A stretch of DNA of 64,000 bases, taken from positions 229,567 to 293,566 of the forward strand of contig MKWR01000013.1 of NCBI GenBank assembly GCA_001899855.1, read 5' to 3'. Shown piece by piece: positions 33,768-43,074 of this stretch (position 1 is its first letter; each line of letters starts with the position of its first letter). A program made the position numbers and the translations under genes. The stretch comes from Lysobacterales bacterium 63-13 (GTDB lineage: Bacteria > Pseudomonadota > Gammaproteobacteria > Xanthomonadales > Rhodanobacteraceae). Below the pieces are notes generated by a model that saw only the letters and a list, made by a program, of their open reading frames with translations, was not told the DNA's origin and did not search any database.

Positions 33768-34661
33768 TCAAGCCTCACTGCACTCGAAATGCAGCAGGTT
33801 GCCGTCTTCGGCGGCGTGGGCCTGGCCGAGGCTGATGGTGCCGGTGCGGCGCAGCGGGTAGGCGTCGCGATGAACCAGCAACTCCTCGTTGCCGATCTTG
33901 ACCCAGGAGCCATTGGTCGAGCGATCGGAAAGGATGAAGTGGCCCTTCTTCCATTCGATCATGGCGTGATCGCGCGACACCCAGTCGGATTCGATGGTCA
34001 GGCTGTGGCCTTCCTCGCGCCCGAGGGTGAACGGGTCGGACAGTTCGTCGATCTGGAACTCGCGATCGAGGAAGCGCAACTTGAGCATCACGCGCTTGTT
34101 CTTGCTGAACTGCACAACGCGTTGCACGGTGGTGACGTGGGAGACGTCCTCCTGCCACATCACGTCGACAATCTCGATCGGCAGCAGCTTGCCAGCCACG
34201 CGTGCGGTGCCGATCGAGCGCACGCGGACACCGGCGGCATTGGTGATATTGAGCGCGGTGCTCGCCGTGGCGACGATCTGGTCGCGTTTGGCGATCGCCG
34301 CCATGCGCGCGGCGACGTTGACGGCATCGCCAAAGACATCGTTCTGCTCGACCAGCGCCTCGCCATGATGCAGGCCAACGCGGATGCCGATGTTGTCCTG
34401 GACAAAAGCCATGTCCGATTTCATCCGCCGCTGCATGTCGGTCGACGCAAGCAGGCCCTGCACGGGACTCGGGAACGTGCACATGATTTCGTCGCCGATC
34501 GTCTTGATCAGCTTGCCGCCATGGCGATGCGCAACCTCGATCAGCGCATCGAGCACCGCCGCGATGATTTCACGGGCGGTGACGTTGCCGCGCAGCTCGA
34601 ACAGCTTGGTGCTGCCCGAGACATCGGCAAACAGGATGGTCAGCGTGGAATTGGTACTCAT
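33768..34661 (-). CDS. Class III adenylate cyclase with C-terminal FHA domain
   Basis: 297 residues from ATG 34661. The cyclase domain (about 7-175) has the metal Asp in 'LFADVSGSTKLFE', Lys and the second Asp in 'GKLIKTIGDEIMCTF', and 'VFGDAVNVAARMA' with the base-specifying Asp and the transition-state Asn/Arg. Lys plus Asp predict ATP rather than GTP. The FHA domain (about 205-290) has 'LGREEG', 'VSRDH' and 'RSTNGSW', the phospho-threonine recognition set. No membrane segment. It probably makes cAMP under control of a phosphoprotein partner. It is transcribed away from the E1 gene side. Confidence 0.87.
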   Translation of the reverse strand: MSTNSTLTILFADVSGSTKLFELRGNVTAREIIAAVLDALIEVAHRHGGKLIKTIGDEIMCTFPSPVQGLLASTDMQRRMKSDMAFVQDNIGIRVGLHHGEALVEQNDVFGDAVNVAARMAAIAKRDQIVATASTALNITNAAGVRVRSIGTARVAGKLLPIEIVDVMWQEDVSHVTTVQRVVQFSKNKRVMLKLRFLDREFQIDELSDPFTLGREEGHSLTIESDWVSRDHAMIEWKKGHFILSDRSTNGSWVKIGNEELLVHRDAYPLRRTGTISLGQAHAAEDGNLLHFECSEA

Positions 34662-34681
34662 TGCGCCGGATGATAGGACAT

Positions 34682-36958
34682 TCAGTGGAGCGGCTCCAGA
34701 TTCGCCGCCGCAGCGACGATATCCGCATCCGCCGGCAGCACGGCCAGGGCCGCTCCGGCCAGTGGCGTGAAGGTATCGGCGCCGACCACGCGTCGCAACG
34801 GGATCGCGCCGAGACCGGCTTCGACAATCGCCGTGATCACGCCCTCGCCGACGCCGGCCGAGTGGCGGCCCTCGTCGACGACAATGATGCGCCGCGCCTC
34901 GCGCGCCTGCTCCGCGATGAATGTCTCGTTCAGCGGCACCAGCCAGCGCAGGTCGACCACGCGCACCTTCCAGCCGTGCGTGGCCTCGATTACGCGCGCG
35001 GCGCGCAGGCTCATCGGCACACCGTTGCCGTAGCTGAAAATGACCAGGTCGGAGGCATCCGCGGCATACACCCGGCCTTCGCCCAGGGGCATGGCCTGGC
35101 CAGGCTCGGGATAGGGGAACAGCCACTGGCCGTCGCCTGCTTCGTGCAGGTCCTTGGTCATGTACAGCGCGATCGGCTCGAGAAAGACGCTGACCCGACC
35201 ATCAACCCTGGCCAGCGCGGCAAGCGTGCGCAACATGCACGCGGCGTCATCGCCACGGCTCGGACATCCGACGACGAGGCCCGGAATGTCGCGCAGGGCG
35301 GTCACCGAGTTGTCATTGTGGAAGTGACCGCCGAAGCCCTTCTGGTAGCCCAGGCCGGCGATGCGCACGACCATCGGATTGCGGTACTGGTCGTTGGAGA
35401 AGAATTGCAGCGACGCCGCCTCGCCACGGATCTGGTCGCAGGCATTGTGGAAATATGCCAGGTACTGGATTTCCGGAATCGGCAGCAGGCCCATGTTCGC
35501 GTAACCCTGGGCGAGGCCGAGGATGATCGTCTCGTCGAGCAGGGTGTTGAACACGCGCTTGTTGCCAAACGCCTTGTGCATGCCCTTGGTCACCGTGTAG
35601 ACGCCGCCCTTCTGCGCGATGTCCTCGCCGAACATCAATGTTTCCGGATACTTGCAGAAGAGATCGTGCAAAGCCTGGTTTATCTGGATCGCCAGGTGTC
35701 GCGGCGGCGCGTTTTCCGGCAGTTTCTGCTCGCCGCCAAAGACCGCGAGGCGCTTGTCGGCGTAGTTGCTGCGTTCGGCCTCGGCCTTCACCGCAGCAGG
35801 CGTGTACGGTGCCAGTGGCGCGACGATCTCGGCCAGTTGCTGCAGTTTCGGCCGGCGGTCCGCTTCCTCGGCGGCGGCAAAGCAGCGTGCACGGATTGCT
35901 TCGTATCGCGCAAGCAGGCCCTCCTTGTCGAACAGGCCTGATTCGAGCGCGATCGCCGCCGAGCGCAGCAAGGGATCTCCCGCTTCGAGCTTGACCAGTT
36001 CCTCGACGCTGCGCCACTCGATCTCGAAGTCGGTGCCGGCATGACCCATGATGCGTGTCGTGCGCAGGTGCAGGAAGGTCGGCCGGCGCGTGCGCCGGCA
36101 ATGCTCGACGGCGCGCTCGACATCGGCAAAGCCGCTGGCAAGATCGAGTCCGTCGGCCTGGAAATAATCAAGATCGCGCCGCGTGCTGAAATTGCGCTCG
36201 ACCCAGCCGCCCGGCGTTTTCACCGAGATGCCGATGCCATTGTCCTCGCAGACGAACAACACCGGTGCCGGCAGCTTCTGGTAGGCGGTCCATGCCGCCG
36301 CGTTGAAAGCGGTCTGCGCGGTGGCGTGGTTCGAGGAGGCATCGCCAAACGAGCAGATCGCGATCGAATCGGATGGGATCGGCAATGCATGGCCGACACG
36401 CTGCGCCTGCTCGATGGCCAGCGCGGTACCCAGCGCCTTGGGCAGATGCGAGGCGATGGTCGAGGTCTGCGGCAAGACCCACAGCGGCTTCGAACCCCAG
36501 ACCTTGTGCCGGCCACCGGATGCCGGATCATCCTTGCTCGCGGCAAACGACAGCGCCGAATCCATGACCGGATCCATGCCCGGCAACTTGCGGAAACGCT
36601 CGGCCATGAAGGCGCCCGAACGATAGTGCAGGAATGCCGGGTCGGTATGCCGGGTCAGCCGCGCAACCATGGCGTTGCCTTCATGGCCGCTGGAACCGAT
36701 CGTGTAGAACACCTTGTTGCGCACGCGCAGCACGCGTGCCATCAGGTCAAGGTGGCGCGAAACCAGTTGCGATTCAAACAGGTCGAGGAAATCGGCCGCG
36801 CTGCAGGCGCTGCCGGGCAGCACCGGTTGATCCATTGCCGCGGCGGGACGACCCTGGCCGTCCCAGTCGTGCACGAATTCGATGAAGTTCTGATCGCAGA
36901 TTTCAGCGCGATTGAGACCGCGGTGACGAGCCGCGATGACGGGAGTGGCGGTGGACAT
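34682..36958 (-). CDS. Branched-chain 2-oxoacid dehydrogenase E1, fused alpha-beta
   Basis: 758 residues. The first ~400 are E1-alpha: 'SSGHEGNAMVARL', a thiamine-diphosphate motif starting 'SFGDASSNHATAQTAF' near 205 and ending 'VCEDNGIG', and 'TFLHLRTTRIMGHAG'. The remainder is E1-beta: 'LMFGEDIAQKGGVYTVTKG', 'DETIILGLAQGYANMG', 'VVGCPSRGDDAACML' and 'VVDLRWLVPLNE'. Normally two subunits, they are joined here in one chain. It decarboxylates 2-oxoisovalerate, 2-oxoisocaproate and related acids. E2/E3 are not in the window. Alternative: pyruvate- or acetoin-type E1. Confidence 0.88.
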   Translation of the reverse strand: MSTATPVIAARHRGLNRAEICDQNFIEFVHDWDGQGRPAAAMDQPVLPGSACSAADFLDLFESQLVSRHLDLMARVLRVRNKVFYTIGSSGHEGNAMVARLTRHTDPAFLHYRSGAFMAERFRKLPGMDPVMDSALSFAASKDDPASGGRHKVWGSKPLWVLPQTSTIASHLPKALGTALAIEQAQRVGHALPIPSDSIAICSFGDASSNHATAQTAFNAAAWTAYQKLPAPVLFVCEDNGIGISVKTPGGWVERNFSTRRDLDYFQADGLDLASGFADVERAVEHCRRTRRPTFLHLRTTRIMGHAGTDFEIEWRSVEELVKLEAGDPLLRSAAIALESGLFDKEGLLARYEAIRARCFAAAEEADRRPKLQQLAEIVAPLAPYTPAAVKAEAERSNYADKRLAVFGGEQKLPENAPPRHLAIQINQALHDLFCKYPETLMFGEDIAQKGGVYTVTKGMHKAFGNKRVFNTLLDETIILGLAQGYANMGLLPIPEIQYLAYFHNACDQIRGEAASLQFFSNDQYRNPMVVRIAGLGYQKGFGGHFHNDNSVTALRDIPGLVVGCPSRGDDAACMLRTLAALARVDGRVSVFLEPIALYMTKDLHEAGDGQWLFPYPEPGQAMPLGEGRVYAADASDLVIFSYGNGVPMSLRAARVIEATHGWKVRVVDLRWLVPLNETFIAEQAREARRIIVVDEGRHSAGVGEGVITAIVEAGLGAIPLRRVVGADTFTPLAGAALAVLPADADIVAAAANLEPLH

Positions 36959-37026
36959 GTGGGAGTCGGCGGTTGGATAAACCGCTATTGTATCCGGCCA
37001 CGCCCGCCCGCTGTGGTCGCCAGACG

Positions 37027-37575
37027 CTATTTGACCGGGACAATTCCGACCTGGCCGGCAGGTGCGTAGGTGCAGGTTGGCAACGCGCGCACGATCAGCG
37101 GGTAGTCATGGGTCAGGCAATGCCATTGCATGCCCATCGATTCGATGCCGCCGAGATCCGGTTGCCATTCGATCACGCCGCCCTCGACACCTGAGGTCGC
37201 ATCGAAGGTGAGCAGGATCGTGCCGCCTTCGACGACCTGCAGCGATACAAGGCTCTGGCCCTTGTACGTTGCCGGCTCCGGCAAGCCCGCATCGGCGTTC
37301 GAGGCTGGCATGCGGCCTGAACTCATGTAGACCTCGGCGATGGCCACGCGCACGCCGGACACGGCGGCAACATCATTGACGATGGCCAGCATCGCGCGCT
37401 CCTCGCCGAGTGTCCGTTCACGCAGTTGCCTGCCCTGCTCCAGCCGTGCCTGCTGCTCGGTTTCGGCGGCAGCACGCGTGCGCGCGTCCTCTGCATCGCG
37501 CCAGGAATAGAAGGCGAACAATGCGGCCATCACGCCGACGAACGACGCAAGGATCGTGATCAGGGCATGGCGCAT
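37027..37575 (-). CDS. Membrane-anchored pilin-like protein without prepilin site
   Basis: 182 residues. GGAGG stands upstream of the ATG at 37575. One N-terminal hydrophobic helix ('ITILASFVGVMAALFAFYSW') is followed by a charged coiled segment and then a type IV pilin-like globular end: 'AEVYMSSGRMPASNADAGLP', then 'SLVSLQVVEGGTILLTFDA' and a Cys pair ('QWHCLTHDYP', 'ALPTCTYAP'). The G/FTLIE prepilin peptidase site is absent, so it is probably not assembled as a pilus subunit. Perhaps an inhibitor or sensor derived from a pilin. Confidence 0.6.
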   Translation of the reverse strand: MRHALITILASFVGVMAALFAFYSWRDAEDARTRAAAETEQQARLEQGRQLRERTLGEERAMLAIVNDVAAVSGVRVAIAEVYMSSGRMPASNADAGLPEPATYKGQSLVSLQVVEGGTILLTFDATSGVEGGVIEWQPDLGGIESMGMQWHCLTHDYPLIVRALPTCTYAPAGQVGIVPVK

Positions 37576-37620
37576 GGCAGCCTCCTTTCCAGGGTGAACA
37601 GGGAATCCGTGCCGGGGCGC

Positions 37621-38793
37621 TCAGAAGGCGTTGATGCCGGTGACTTCGCGACCAACCACCAGCTGGTGCACGGTTTCCGTGCCTTCGTAGGTGATCACGG
37701 ATTCGAGGTTGAGCGCATGGCGGATCGGGCAATGCTCGGTGGTGATGCCGGCCCCGCCAAGGATGTCACGCGCCTCGCGGGCGATGTCGATGGCCATGCG
37801 GCAGTTGTTCCACTTGGCCAGCGAGACCTGGGTCGGCTGCATGGTGCCGGCATCCTTGAGGCGACCCAGTTGCAGGGACAGCAACTGCGCCATGGTGATG
37901 CGCCGGGCCATGTCGGCGAGCTTGAGCTGCACCGCCTGGCGCGAGGCAATCGGCTGCTTGAACAGGATGCGGTTCTTCGAGTATTCGAGGACCTCGGTGA
38001 AGCAGGCGATTGCCGCACCGATCGGCCCCCAGGTGATGCCGTAGCGGGCCTGGGTCAGGCAGCCGAGCGGCCCTTTCAGGCCCTTCACGTTGGGCAGTCG
38101 GTTGGCTTCGGGAACGCGCACGTTGTCGAAGAACAACGCCGAAGTGACCGAGGCACGCAGGCTCATCTTCTTGTGGATCTCCTGCGCGGTGAAGCCGGCG
38201 AAGGCCTTTTCAACGACGAAGCCCTGGATGCCTTCGTCGGTCAACGCCCAGACAATCGCGATGTCGGCGAGGTTGCCATTGGTGATCCACATCTTCGAGC
38301 CGTTGAGGATCCAGTCCGACCCATCCTTTTTCGCATGCGTCTTCATGCTGGCCGGATCCGAGCCACCCTGCGGTTCGGTCAGGCCGAAGCAGCCGATGAC
38401 CTTGCCTGCGGCCATGTCCGGCAGCCAGCGCTTGCGCTGCTCTTCGCTGCCATAGGCGTAGATCGGGTACATGCACAGCGAGGACTGCACCGATGCGAAA
38501 CTGCGGATGCCCGAGTCGCCGCGCTCGAGCTCCTGGCAGATCAGGCCGTAGCTCACCGCGTTGAGTCCGGCACAGCCGTACTCGGTCGGCAAGCTCGAAC
38601 CGAGCAGGCCAAGCTCGGCCATTTCCGGGATCAGCTCCCGCGGGAACACGGCCTTGTCGAAACAGTCGCCGATGATGGGGATGACGCGCTCGTCGGTGAA
38701 GCGCGCCACCGTGTCCTGCACCGCCTGTTCCTCCTCGGTCAGCAGAGAACGGACATCGTAGAGATCGACGGGATTGAGCGGAGTGGCGGCCAT
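37621..38793 (-). CDS. gcdH: Glutaryl-CoA dehydrogenase
   Basis: 390 residues from ATG 38793; a longer frame runs to 38931 but lacks family sequence. 'FGLTEPQGGSDPASMKTHA' and 'WILNGSKMWITNGNLAD' are the FAD/substrate loops. The catalytic base is E370 in 'YEGTETVHQLVVGREVTG', the same number as in human GCDH. 'QARYGITWGPIGAA' is specific to glutaryl-CoA dehydrogenases. It oxidises and decarboxylates glutaryl-CoA to crotonyl-CoA in lysine and tryptophan breakdown. Complements amaB in this window. Confidence 0.92.
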   Translation of the reverse strand: MAATPLNPVDLYDVRSLLTEEEQAVQDTVARFTDERVIPIIGDCFDKAVFPRELIPEMAELGLLGSSLPTEYGCAGLNAVSYGLICQELERGDSGIRSFASVQSSLCMYPIYAYGSEEQRKRWLPDMAAGKVIGCFGLTEPQGGSDPASMKTHAKKDGSDWILNGSKMWITNGNLADIAIVWALTDEGIQGFVVEKAFAGFTAQEIHKKMSLRASVTSALFFDNVRVPEANRLPNVKGLKGPLGCLTQARYGITWGPIGAAIACFTEVLEYSKNRILFKQPIASRQAVQLKLADMARRITMAQLLSLQLGRLKDAGTMQPTQVSLAKWNNCRMAIDIAREARDILGGAGITTEHCPIRHALNLESVITYEGTETVHQLVVGREVTGINAF

Positions 38794-38929
38794 GAATGGA
38801 TTCCGGAAGTGGCAAAGCAGGCTATTGTAAACGTCGGCGTCGCTTGCCGACACCGCAAAACGGGGATTGCGGACTTGGCGCTGATCGTCGCCCCGCCTAT
38901 GCTGGGCACCCGCCCGCTCCCGGTTTGCC

Positions 38930-39757
38930 ATGCGCGTCCCCGTTCTCGCCTATCACGCGATCAATGTTTCCGGCAACGATTACGCCAGCAACGACCACCT
39001 GGCCTTCGCCGCCGACCTGCGCCTGATCGACGATCTCGGCTTGCGCATCGTGCCCCTGCAATGGGTGGTCGAGCAGGTCATTGGCGCAGCGGATCGCGAC
39101 CTTGCGGGTTGCGTCGCCCTGACTTGCGATGACGGCTCGGCGCTGGATTTTTTCGACATCGAATACCCGCAACATGGCCTGCAACGCAGCCTGTATCACT
39201 GCATGCTCGATTTCATCGCCGAGCGCGGCCCTGCTGCGCAAGCTGATCTGCACCTGACCTCGTTCGTGATCGCCTCGGCGCAGGCACGTGAGCAGATGGA
39301 CGCAGACTCCCTGTTTGGTCGCGGCTGGATGGGCGACGACTGGTGGCACGCGGCCGCCGCATCGGGATTGATGGCGATCGAGAACCACAGCTGGGATCAC
39401 AACCACCCTTGCCTGCCCTCCCCAGGCATCGACGGCATGCCGCGCGGCTCGTTCCTCGATGTCGACAATCTTGCCCGCGCCGATGCCGAAATTGCTGCCG
39501 CCACCCGTTTCATCAATGCACGCATCGCGCCACAACGGGCGAAGATCTTCTGTTATCCGTTTGGTCACGTCGCCGGCTATCTTCGCGACGAGTACTTTCC
39601 GCGATTCATGGAAAGCCACGGCATGCTGGCGGCAATGGGCGACGGTGCAACGCCGGTGACCCGCGCATCCAATCGCTGGAACCTGCCGCGCCATATCTGC
39701 GGCTGGCATTGGAAATCACCCGAGGCCTTGCGCGAAATCCTGGAAGCCTGCCGCTAG
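38930..39757 (+). CDS. Polysaccharide deacetylase (NodB-like) family protein
   Basis: 275 residues, no signal peptide. 'VPVLAYHAI' and 'CVALTCDDGSALDFFD' form the first NodB motif (catalytic/metal Asp pair); 'IENHSWDHNHP' is the metal-binding His motif; 'KIFCYPFGHVAGYLRD' is the third. Substrates of the family are N- or O-acetylated sugars of envelope polymers, but a cytosolic place (no signal) makes small molecules possible too. Short divergent gap from gcdH (about 136 bases). Confidence 0.82.
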   Translation: MRVPVLAYHAINVSGNDYASNDHLAFAADLRLIDDLGLRIVPLQWVVEQVIGAADRDLAGCVALTCDDGSALDFFDIEYPQHGLQRSLYHCMLDFIAERGPAAQADLHLTSFVIASAQAREQMDADSLFGRGWMGDDWWHAAAASGLMAIENHSWDHNHPCLPSPGIDGMPRGSFLDVDNLARADAEIAAATRFINARIAPQRAKIFCYPFGHVAGYLRDEYFPRFMESHGMLAAMGDGATPVTRASNRWNLPRHICGWHWKSPEALREILEACR

Positions 39758-39841
39758 TCGCGATGTTTTCGCGGGAATCGCGGCCGGGGCGCAGCGGTGC
39801 CGGCAATGCCATGAACCTGACAGCGGTGCTGGATCAGCACG

Positions 39842-40339
39842 TCAAAACGGGATGAAGCTGAGCGCCTTGGCGGTCAACTCGCGCTGACGCAATGCATCGA
39901 GCGGACGCGGGACGTGGATGAGAAGCTTGTCCTCGCCGCTCGGCGCAAAGCCGGCCTGGAGTCCGCCTTCCCAGGCGCGGGCATCGCCACAGTAACCATA
40001 GATCGCCTCGCAACGCGGGGCAAAGCGCCGGAATCCATAACGCAGCGCCAGCACATAGGCACCGCCGGCGGCGGTCAAGGTGTGCCGCTGCTCTTCGTCC
40101 ATCAGCGCGAATGCGCGGCCATCGGTGCTGGCGCCACCCGCCAGGTAGATGTCTCCGCAATTGGTGAAGTGGACGTACGAAAACGGCACGTAGCGATCCC
40201 AGGATTGCCGGTAGAAGGCGACAATGTGGTGGCCGAAGGCAGGCGCGGCGGCGCGATACTTGCGCTCGAAGATGTGCGCGACAAATGCGGGACCGTGGTC
40301 CACTTCGGTCACGATGATGAAATCGTCGATGGCAGGCAT
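39842..40339 (-). CDS. Conserved-looking hypothetical protein
   Basis: 165 residues, not recognised. No signal peptide or membrane helix. It begins 'MPAIDDFIIVTEVDHGPAFV' and has regular mixed helix/strand composition with two adjacent Cys patches ('APRCEAIYGYCGDAR') and 'SYVHFTNCGDIYLAGGAS'. Its codon and base usage look native. It lies between convergent deacetylase and co-directional 5'-nucleotidase genes. No ribosome site before ATG 40339. Confidence 0.65.
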   Translation of the reverse strand: MPAIDDFIIVTEVDHGPAFVAHIFERKYRAAAPAFGHHIVAFYRQSWDRYVPFSYVHFTNCGDIYLAGGASTDGRAFALMDEEQRHTLTAAGGAYVLALRYGFRRFAPRCEAIYGYCGDARAWEGGLQAGFAPSGEDKLLIHVPRPLDALRQRELTAKALSFIPF

Positions 40340-40416
40340 GCACGGAGGGCCGAGCTGGGAGCTGCAACGATAGCAGCGCGTCGGATTAGCGCAAGCGCCG
40401 ACGGCGTTGCGCGTGA

Positions 40417-41355
40417 TCAGCGTGTCGGCGGATTGTGCACGCCATGCGGCACATGGCCGGTGGCAACGTGCTGGCGCGCCGATTCGACATTGAGCATCGA
40501 ATCATCGAAGAAGATGTCGGCACCGAACGCCTCGAGGAACGGCCCCTTCGAACGTCCGCCAAGGAACAGCGCCTCGTCCAGGCGAATGCCCCAACTGCGC
40601 AAGGTCAGGATCACGCGCTTGTGCGCCGGTGCGGAACGCGCCGTGACCAGGGCCGTGCGGATCGGCGAATTGCCGATCGGGAACGCCGCCTGGATCCGAT
40701 GCAGGGCTTCGAGGAACGTGCGGAACGGCCCCACTGCCAGCGGCTCGTTGACGCGTTCGGTCTCGTTGCGGTGGAAGGCCTCGATGCCTTGATGGTGCGA
40801 AACACGCTCGGAATCATCGCCGAAGATCACCGCGTCGCCATCGAAGGCGATGCGCAGTTGCTCGCTTGGCAGTTCCGGTGCCTTCGACGGCAGGATCGTC
40901 GCCGCGGCCACGCCGGCCACCAGCGCACGGCGGACATCATCGACATTCGCCGACAGGAACAGGTTGGCACCGAACGGATGCGCGTAGGCGGCCGTTGGCG
41001 CGCCATTGGTGAAGGCCGCGCGCACGATGTCGAGGCCGTAGTGCTCGATGGCATTGAAGATGCGCAGGCCGGTATCGGCCGAATTGCGCGAGAGCAGGAT
41101 GACTTCGACGCGCGGCGCTTGCGGTGCCATCGAATTCAGGCGCAGGAGCTTTTGCACGAGGGGAAAGGCGATCCCCGGCGCCAGCAGTTCGTCCTCATGG
41201 GCAATCTGGTAGCGCGCATAGGCATCCAGCCCTTCGCGTTCGAACAACTCGTGGCTGTCGCCGAGATCGAACAGCGCGCGCGAGGAAATCGCGACGACCA
41301 GCTTGTCGAGGGTCGTCGCGCCGGGGTTGTCGGGTGTTTCGGGGCGGGCACTCAT
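40417..41355 (-). CDS. 5'-nucleotidase (cytosolic type-I-like family)
   Basis: 312 residues. 'KLVVAISSRALFDLGDSHELF' at the start, 'VEVILLSRNSADTGLRIFNAIEHYGLDI' (cut here), 'IAFDGDAVIFGDDSE' with the HAD-type Asp pair, and 'DEALFLGGRSKGPFLEAFGADIFFDD' near the end are the hallmarks of the bacterial members of the cN-I family. It removes phosphate from nucleoside 5'-monophosphates. No partner is adjacent. Confidence 0.85.
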   Translation of the reverse strand: MSARPETPDNPGATTLDKLVVAISSRALFDLGDSHELFEREGLDAYARYQIAHEDELLAPGIAFPLVQKLLRLNSMAPQAPRVEVILLSRNSADTGLRIFNAIEHYGLDIVRAAFTNGAPTAAYAHPFGANLFLSANVDDVRRALVAGVAAATILPSKAPELPSEQLRIAFDGDAVIFGDDSERVSHHQGIEAFHRNETERVNEPLAVGPFRTFLEALHRIQAAFPIGNSPIRTALVTARSAPAHKRVILTLRSWGIRLDEALFLGGRSKGPFLEAFGADIFFDDSMLNVESARQHVATGHVPHGVHNPPTR

Positions 41356-41383
41356 GCAGGCGATCTTACAGGTGCCCCGTCAC

Positions 41384-42889
41384 TCAATCATCGAATCCGT
41401 CGACGTAGATCACGTCGGTCGCCATCAGGTAGGCATTCCATGCATCGACGCGACCCATGCCCTGCACCGGATTCGGAAATACCGTGGACGGGATGCCACC
41501 GCAAACCTGCGTGGTCGATGTCAACGGAATCGCCGTGTCGCGCAGGATCTGCTCGACACGGGCAGGATTGCCGCGCAACGCCGGATTGGCCGACATGAGC
41601 AGGGCGACGACACCGGCCACATGCGGCGTGGCCATGCTGGTGCCGCTCATCGATGCATAACTTGCATCGCCGGAGTTGACGATCGAGCGAATGCTGGAAC
41701 CCGGCGCGATCACGTCGGGCTTGACGCTGGCCAGCCCGGCGACCGGGCCACGTCCGGAAAAGCTCGACATGGTGTCGCTGGAGGTCATCGAGCCGATGGT
41801 GAAGGAGGCATCATAGGTGGCCGGCGCGTCACCTATGGTCGAACAGGACGGACCATCATTGCCTGCGGCGGCGACAAAGACGATGCCACCGGCCACGAGG
41901 TTCTCGATCGCCTCCTGCACTTCGGTTCCCGCCGTGCAGCCTTCACTGGCCGGGCAGCCCCAGGAGTTGCTGACCACATCCGGAGCCAGCTCGGGGCGCG
42001 GATCATTGCCGGCCAGATCGGTGGGTGCGAGGAACCACTGCGCGCACTCGTTGTAGCGCGCCGGTGTTCCGTCGCCGGCATTCATGTTGCGGCAACCGAT
42101 CCAGCGCGCGCCCGGCGCGACACCGACCTGGTTGCTGCCGCCGTCATCACCGAGCATGGTGCCGATGGTATGGCTGCCATGGCCGTTGTCGTCGCACGGC
42201 GCCATGGCATCGGCTCCACACGAACTGCCGGTGACATGGATGGCGTCGTGCCAGTTGTGGTTGTGGTCGGCGCTGCTGCCGTTCCAGCCGCGATACTTGG
42301 CCTTGATGGCATTGTGGGTCCAGCGGATGCCGGTGTCCTGGCCGGCAATGACGATGCCCTGCCCGGTGAATCCGGCGGCCCAGACCAGCGGCGCGCGCAC
42401 CTTGTTGACGCCCCATTCGATGGCGAGCGGCGTATTCGCGTTTGCATCCTCCAGGACCGGATCCGGATATGGCCCCAGGTTCGGGCGCTTGAGCGCATGG
42501 CTGCGGTTTGCCTCGATCTTGGCAATATCCCCGCGCATCGCCAGCGCATCGATTTGCGCCGCGGTCAACTGCGCCTCGATCATGTTGACGATCCAGAACG
42601 GGCGATAGGCGACGCCTTGCGCATCAAGCCAGGCACGCAACTCGGCCTGGGTCACTTCGGCCGTCGCGCGCAGCGTGTCGACGAGATTGCGGCGGCGCTC
42701 AAGGTAGTCACCGTCATTGCGCAGGAGGTGTTTCGGTGCCTTGGCCGTGAGCACGATCAGTGTATCGACCGAGCCTGCCCTGGCCGCCTCGGCGTGCAGG
42801 CTGGCATCGATTTCTGCCGCGGTGGCGGGTGCAGCAGCAGCCAGACAGGCAAGAGCCAACGGTGCGACGCGCAGGTACGGAACGGCCAT
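41384..42889 (-). CDS. Secreted subtilisin-like (S8) serine protease with DGF tail
   Basis: 501 residues from ATG 42889, with GGGGA upstream, giving a proper signal peptide (MAVPYLRVAPLALACLAAAA). Propeptide-like region about 40-150 (inhibitor I9 type), then the catalytic domain: D185 ('AGQDTGIRW'), H237 ('NGHGSHTIG'), N344 ('AAGNDGP') and S418 ('GTSMATPHVAG'). Several Cys pairs suggest disulphides outside the cell. It ends 'DVIYVDGFDD', the third DGF-type tail in the window. Probably an extracellular nutrient protease. Confidence 0.92.
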   Translation of the reverse strand: MAVPYLRVAPLALACLAAAAPATAAEIDASLHAEAARAGSVDTLIVLTAKAPKHLLRNDGDYLERRRNLVDTLRATAEVTQAELRAWLDAQGVAYRPFWIVNMIEAQLTAAQIDALAMRGDIAKIEANRSHALKRPNLGPYPDPVLEDANANTPLAIEWGVNKVRAPLVWAAGFTGQGIVIAGQDTGIRWTHNAIKAKYRGWNGSSADHNHNWHDAIHVTGSSCGADAMAPCDDNGHGSHTIGTMLGDDGGSNQVGVAPGARWIGCRNMNAGDGTPARYNECAQWFLAPTDLAGNDPRPELAPDVVSNSWGCPASEGCTAGTEVQEAIENLVAGGIVFVAAAGNDGPSCSTIGDAPATYDASFTIGSMTSSDTMSSFSGRGPVAGLASVKPDVIAPGSSIRSIVNSGDASYASMSGTSMATPHVAGVVALLMSANPALRGNPARVEQILRDTAIPLTSTTQVCGGIPSTVFPNPVQGMGRVDAWNAYLMATDVIYVDGFDD

Positions 42890-43074
42890 CGAATGATTCC
42901 CCGAAATGGGCCCGTTCCGTGGGCGAAATCCCGCCGAGGCGGGCAAGCGCGCGACTTTAAGGGAAGTCCAGGCTGTTGCCTAGCAGCCGTTTCGACATTG
43001 CAGGAGTGTTGCCTGGCAGCCACTCGACGGTGGATGCGCTGCGCTTGTCCACCATCCCCGCAACCCGCAAACAA

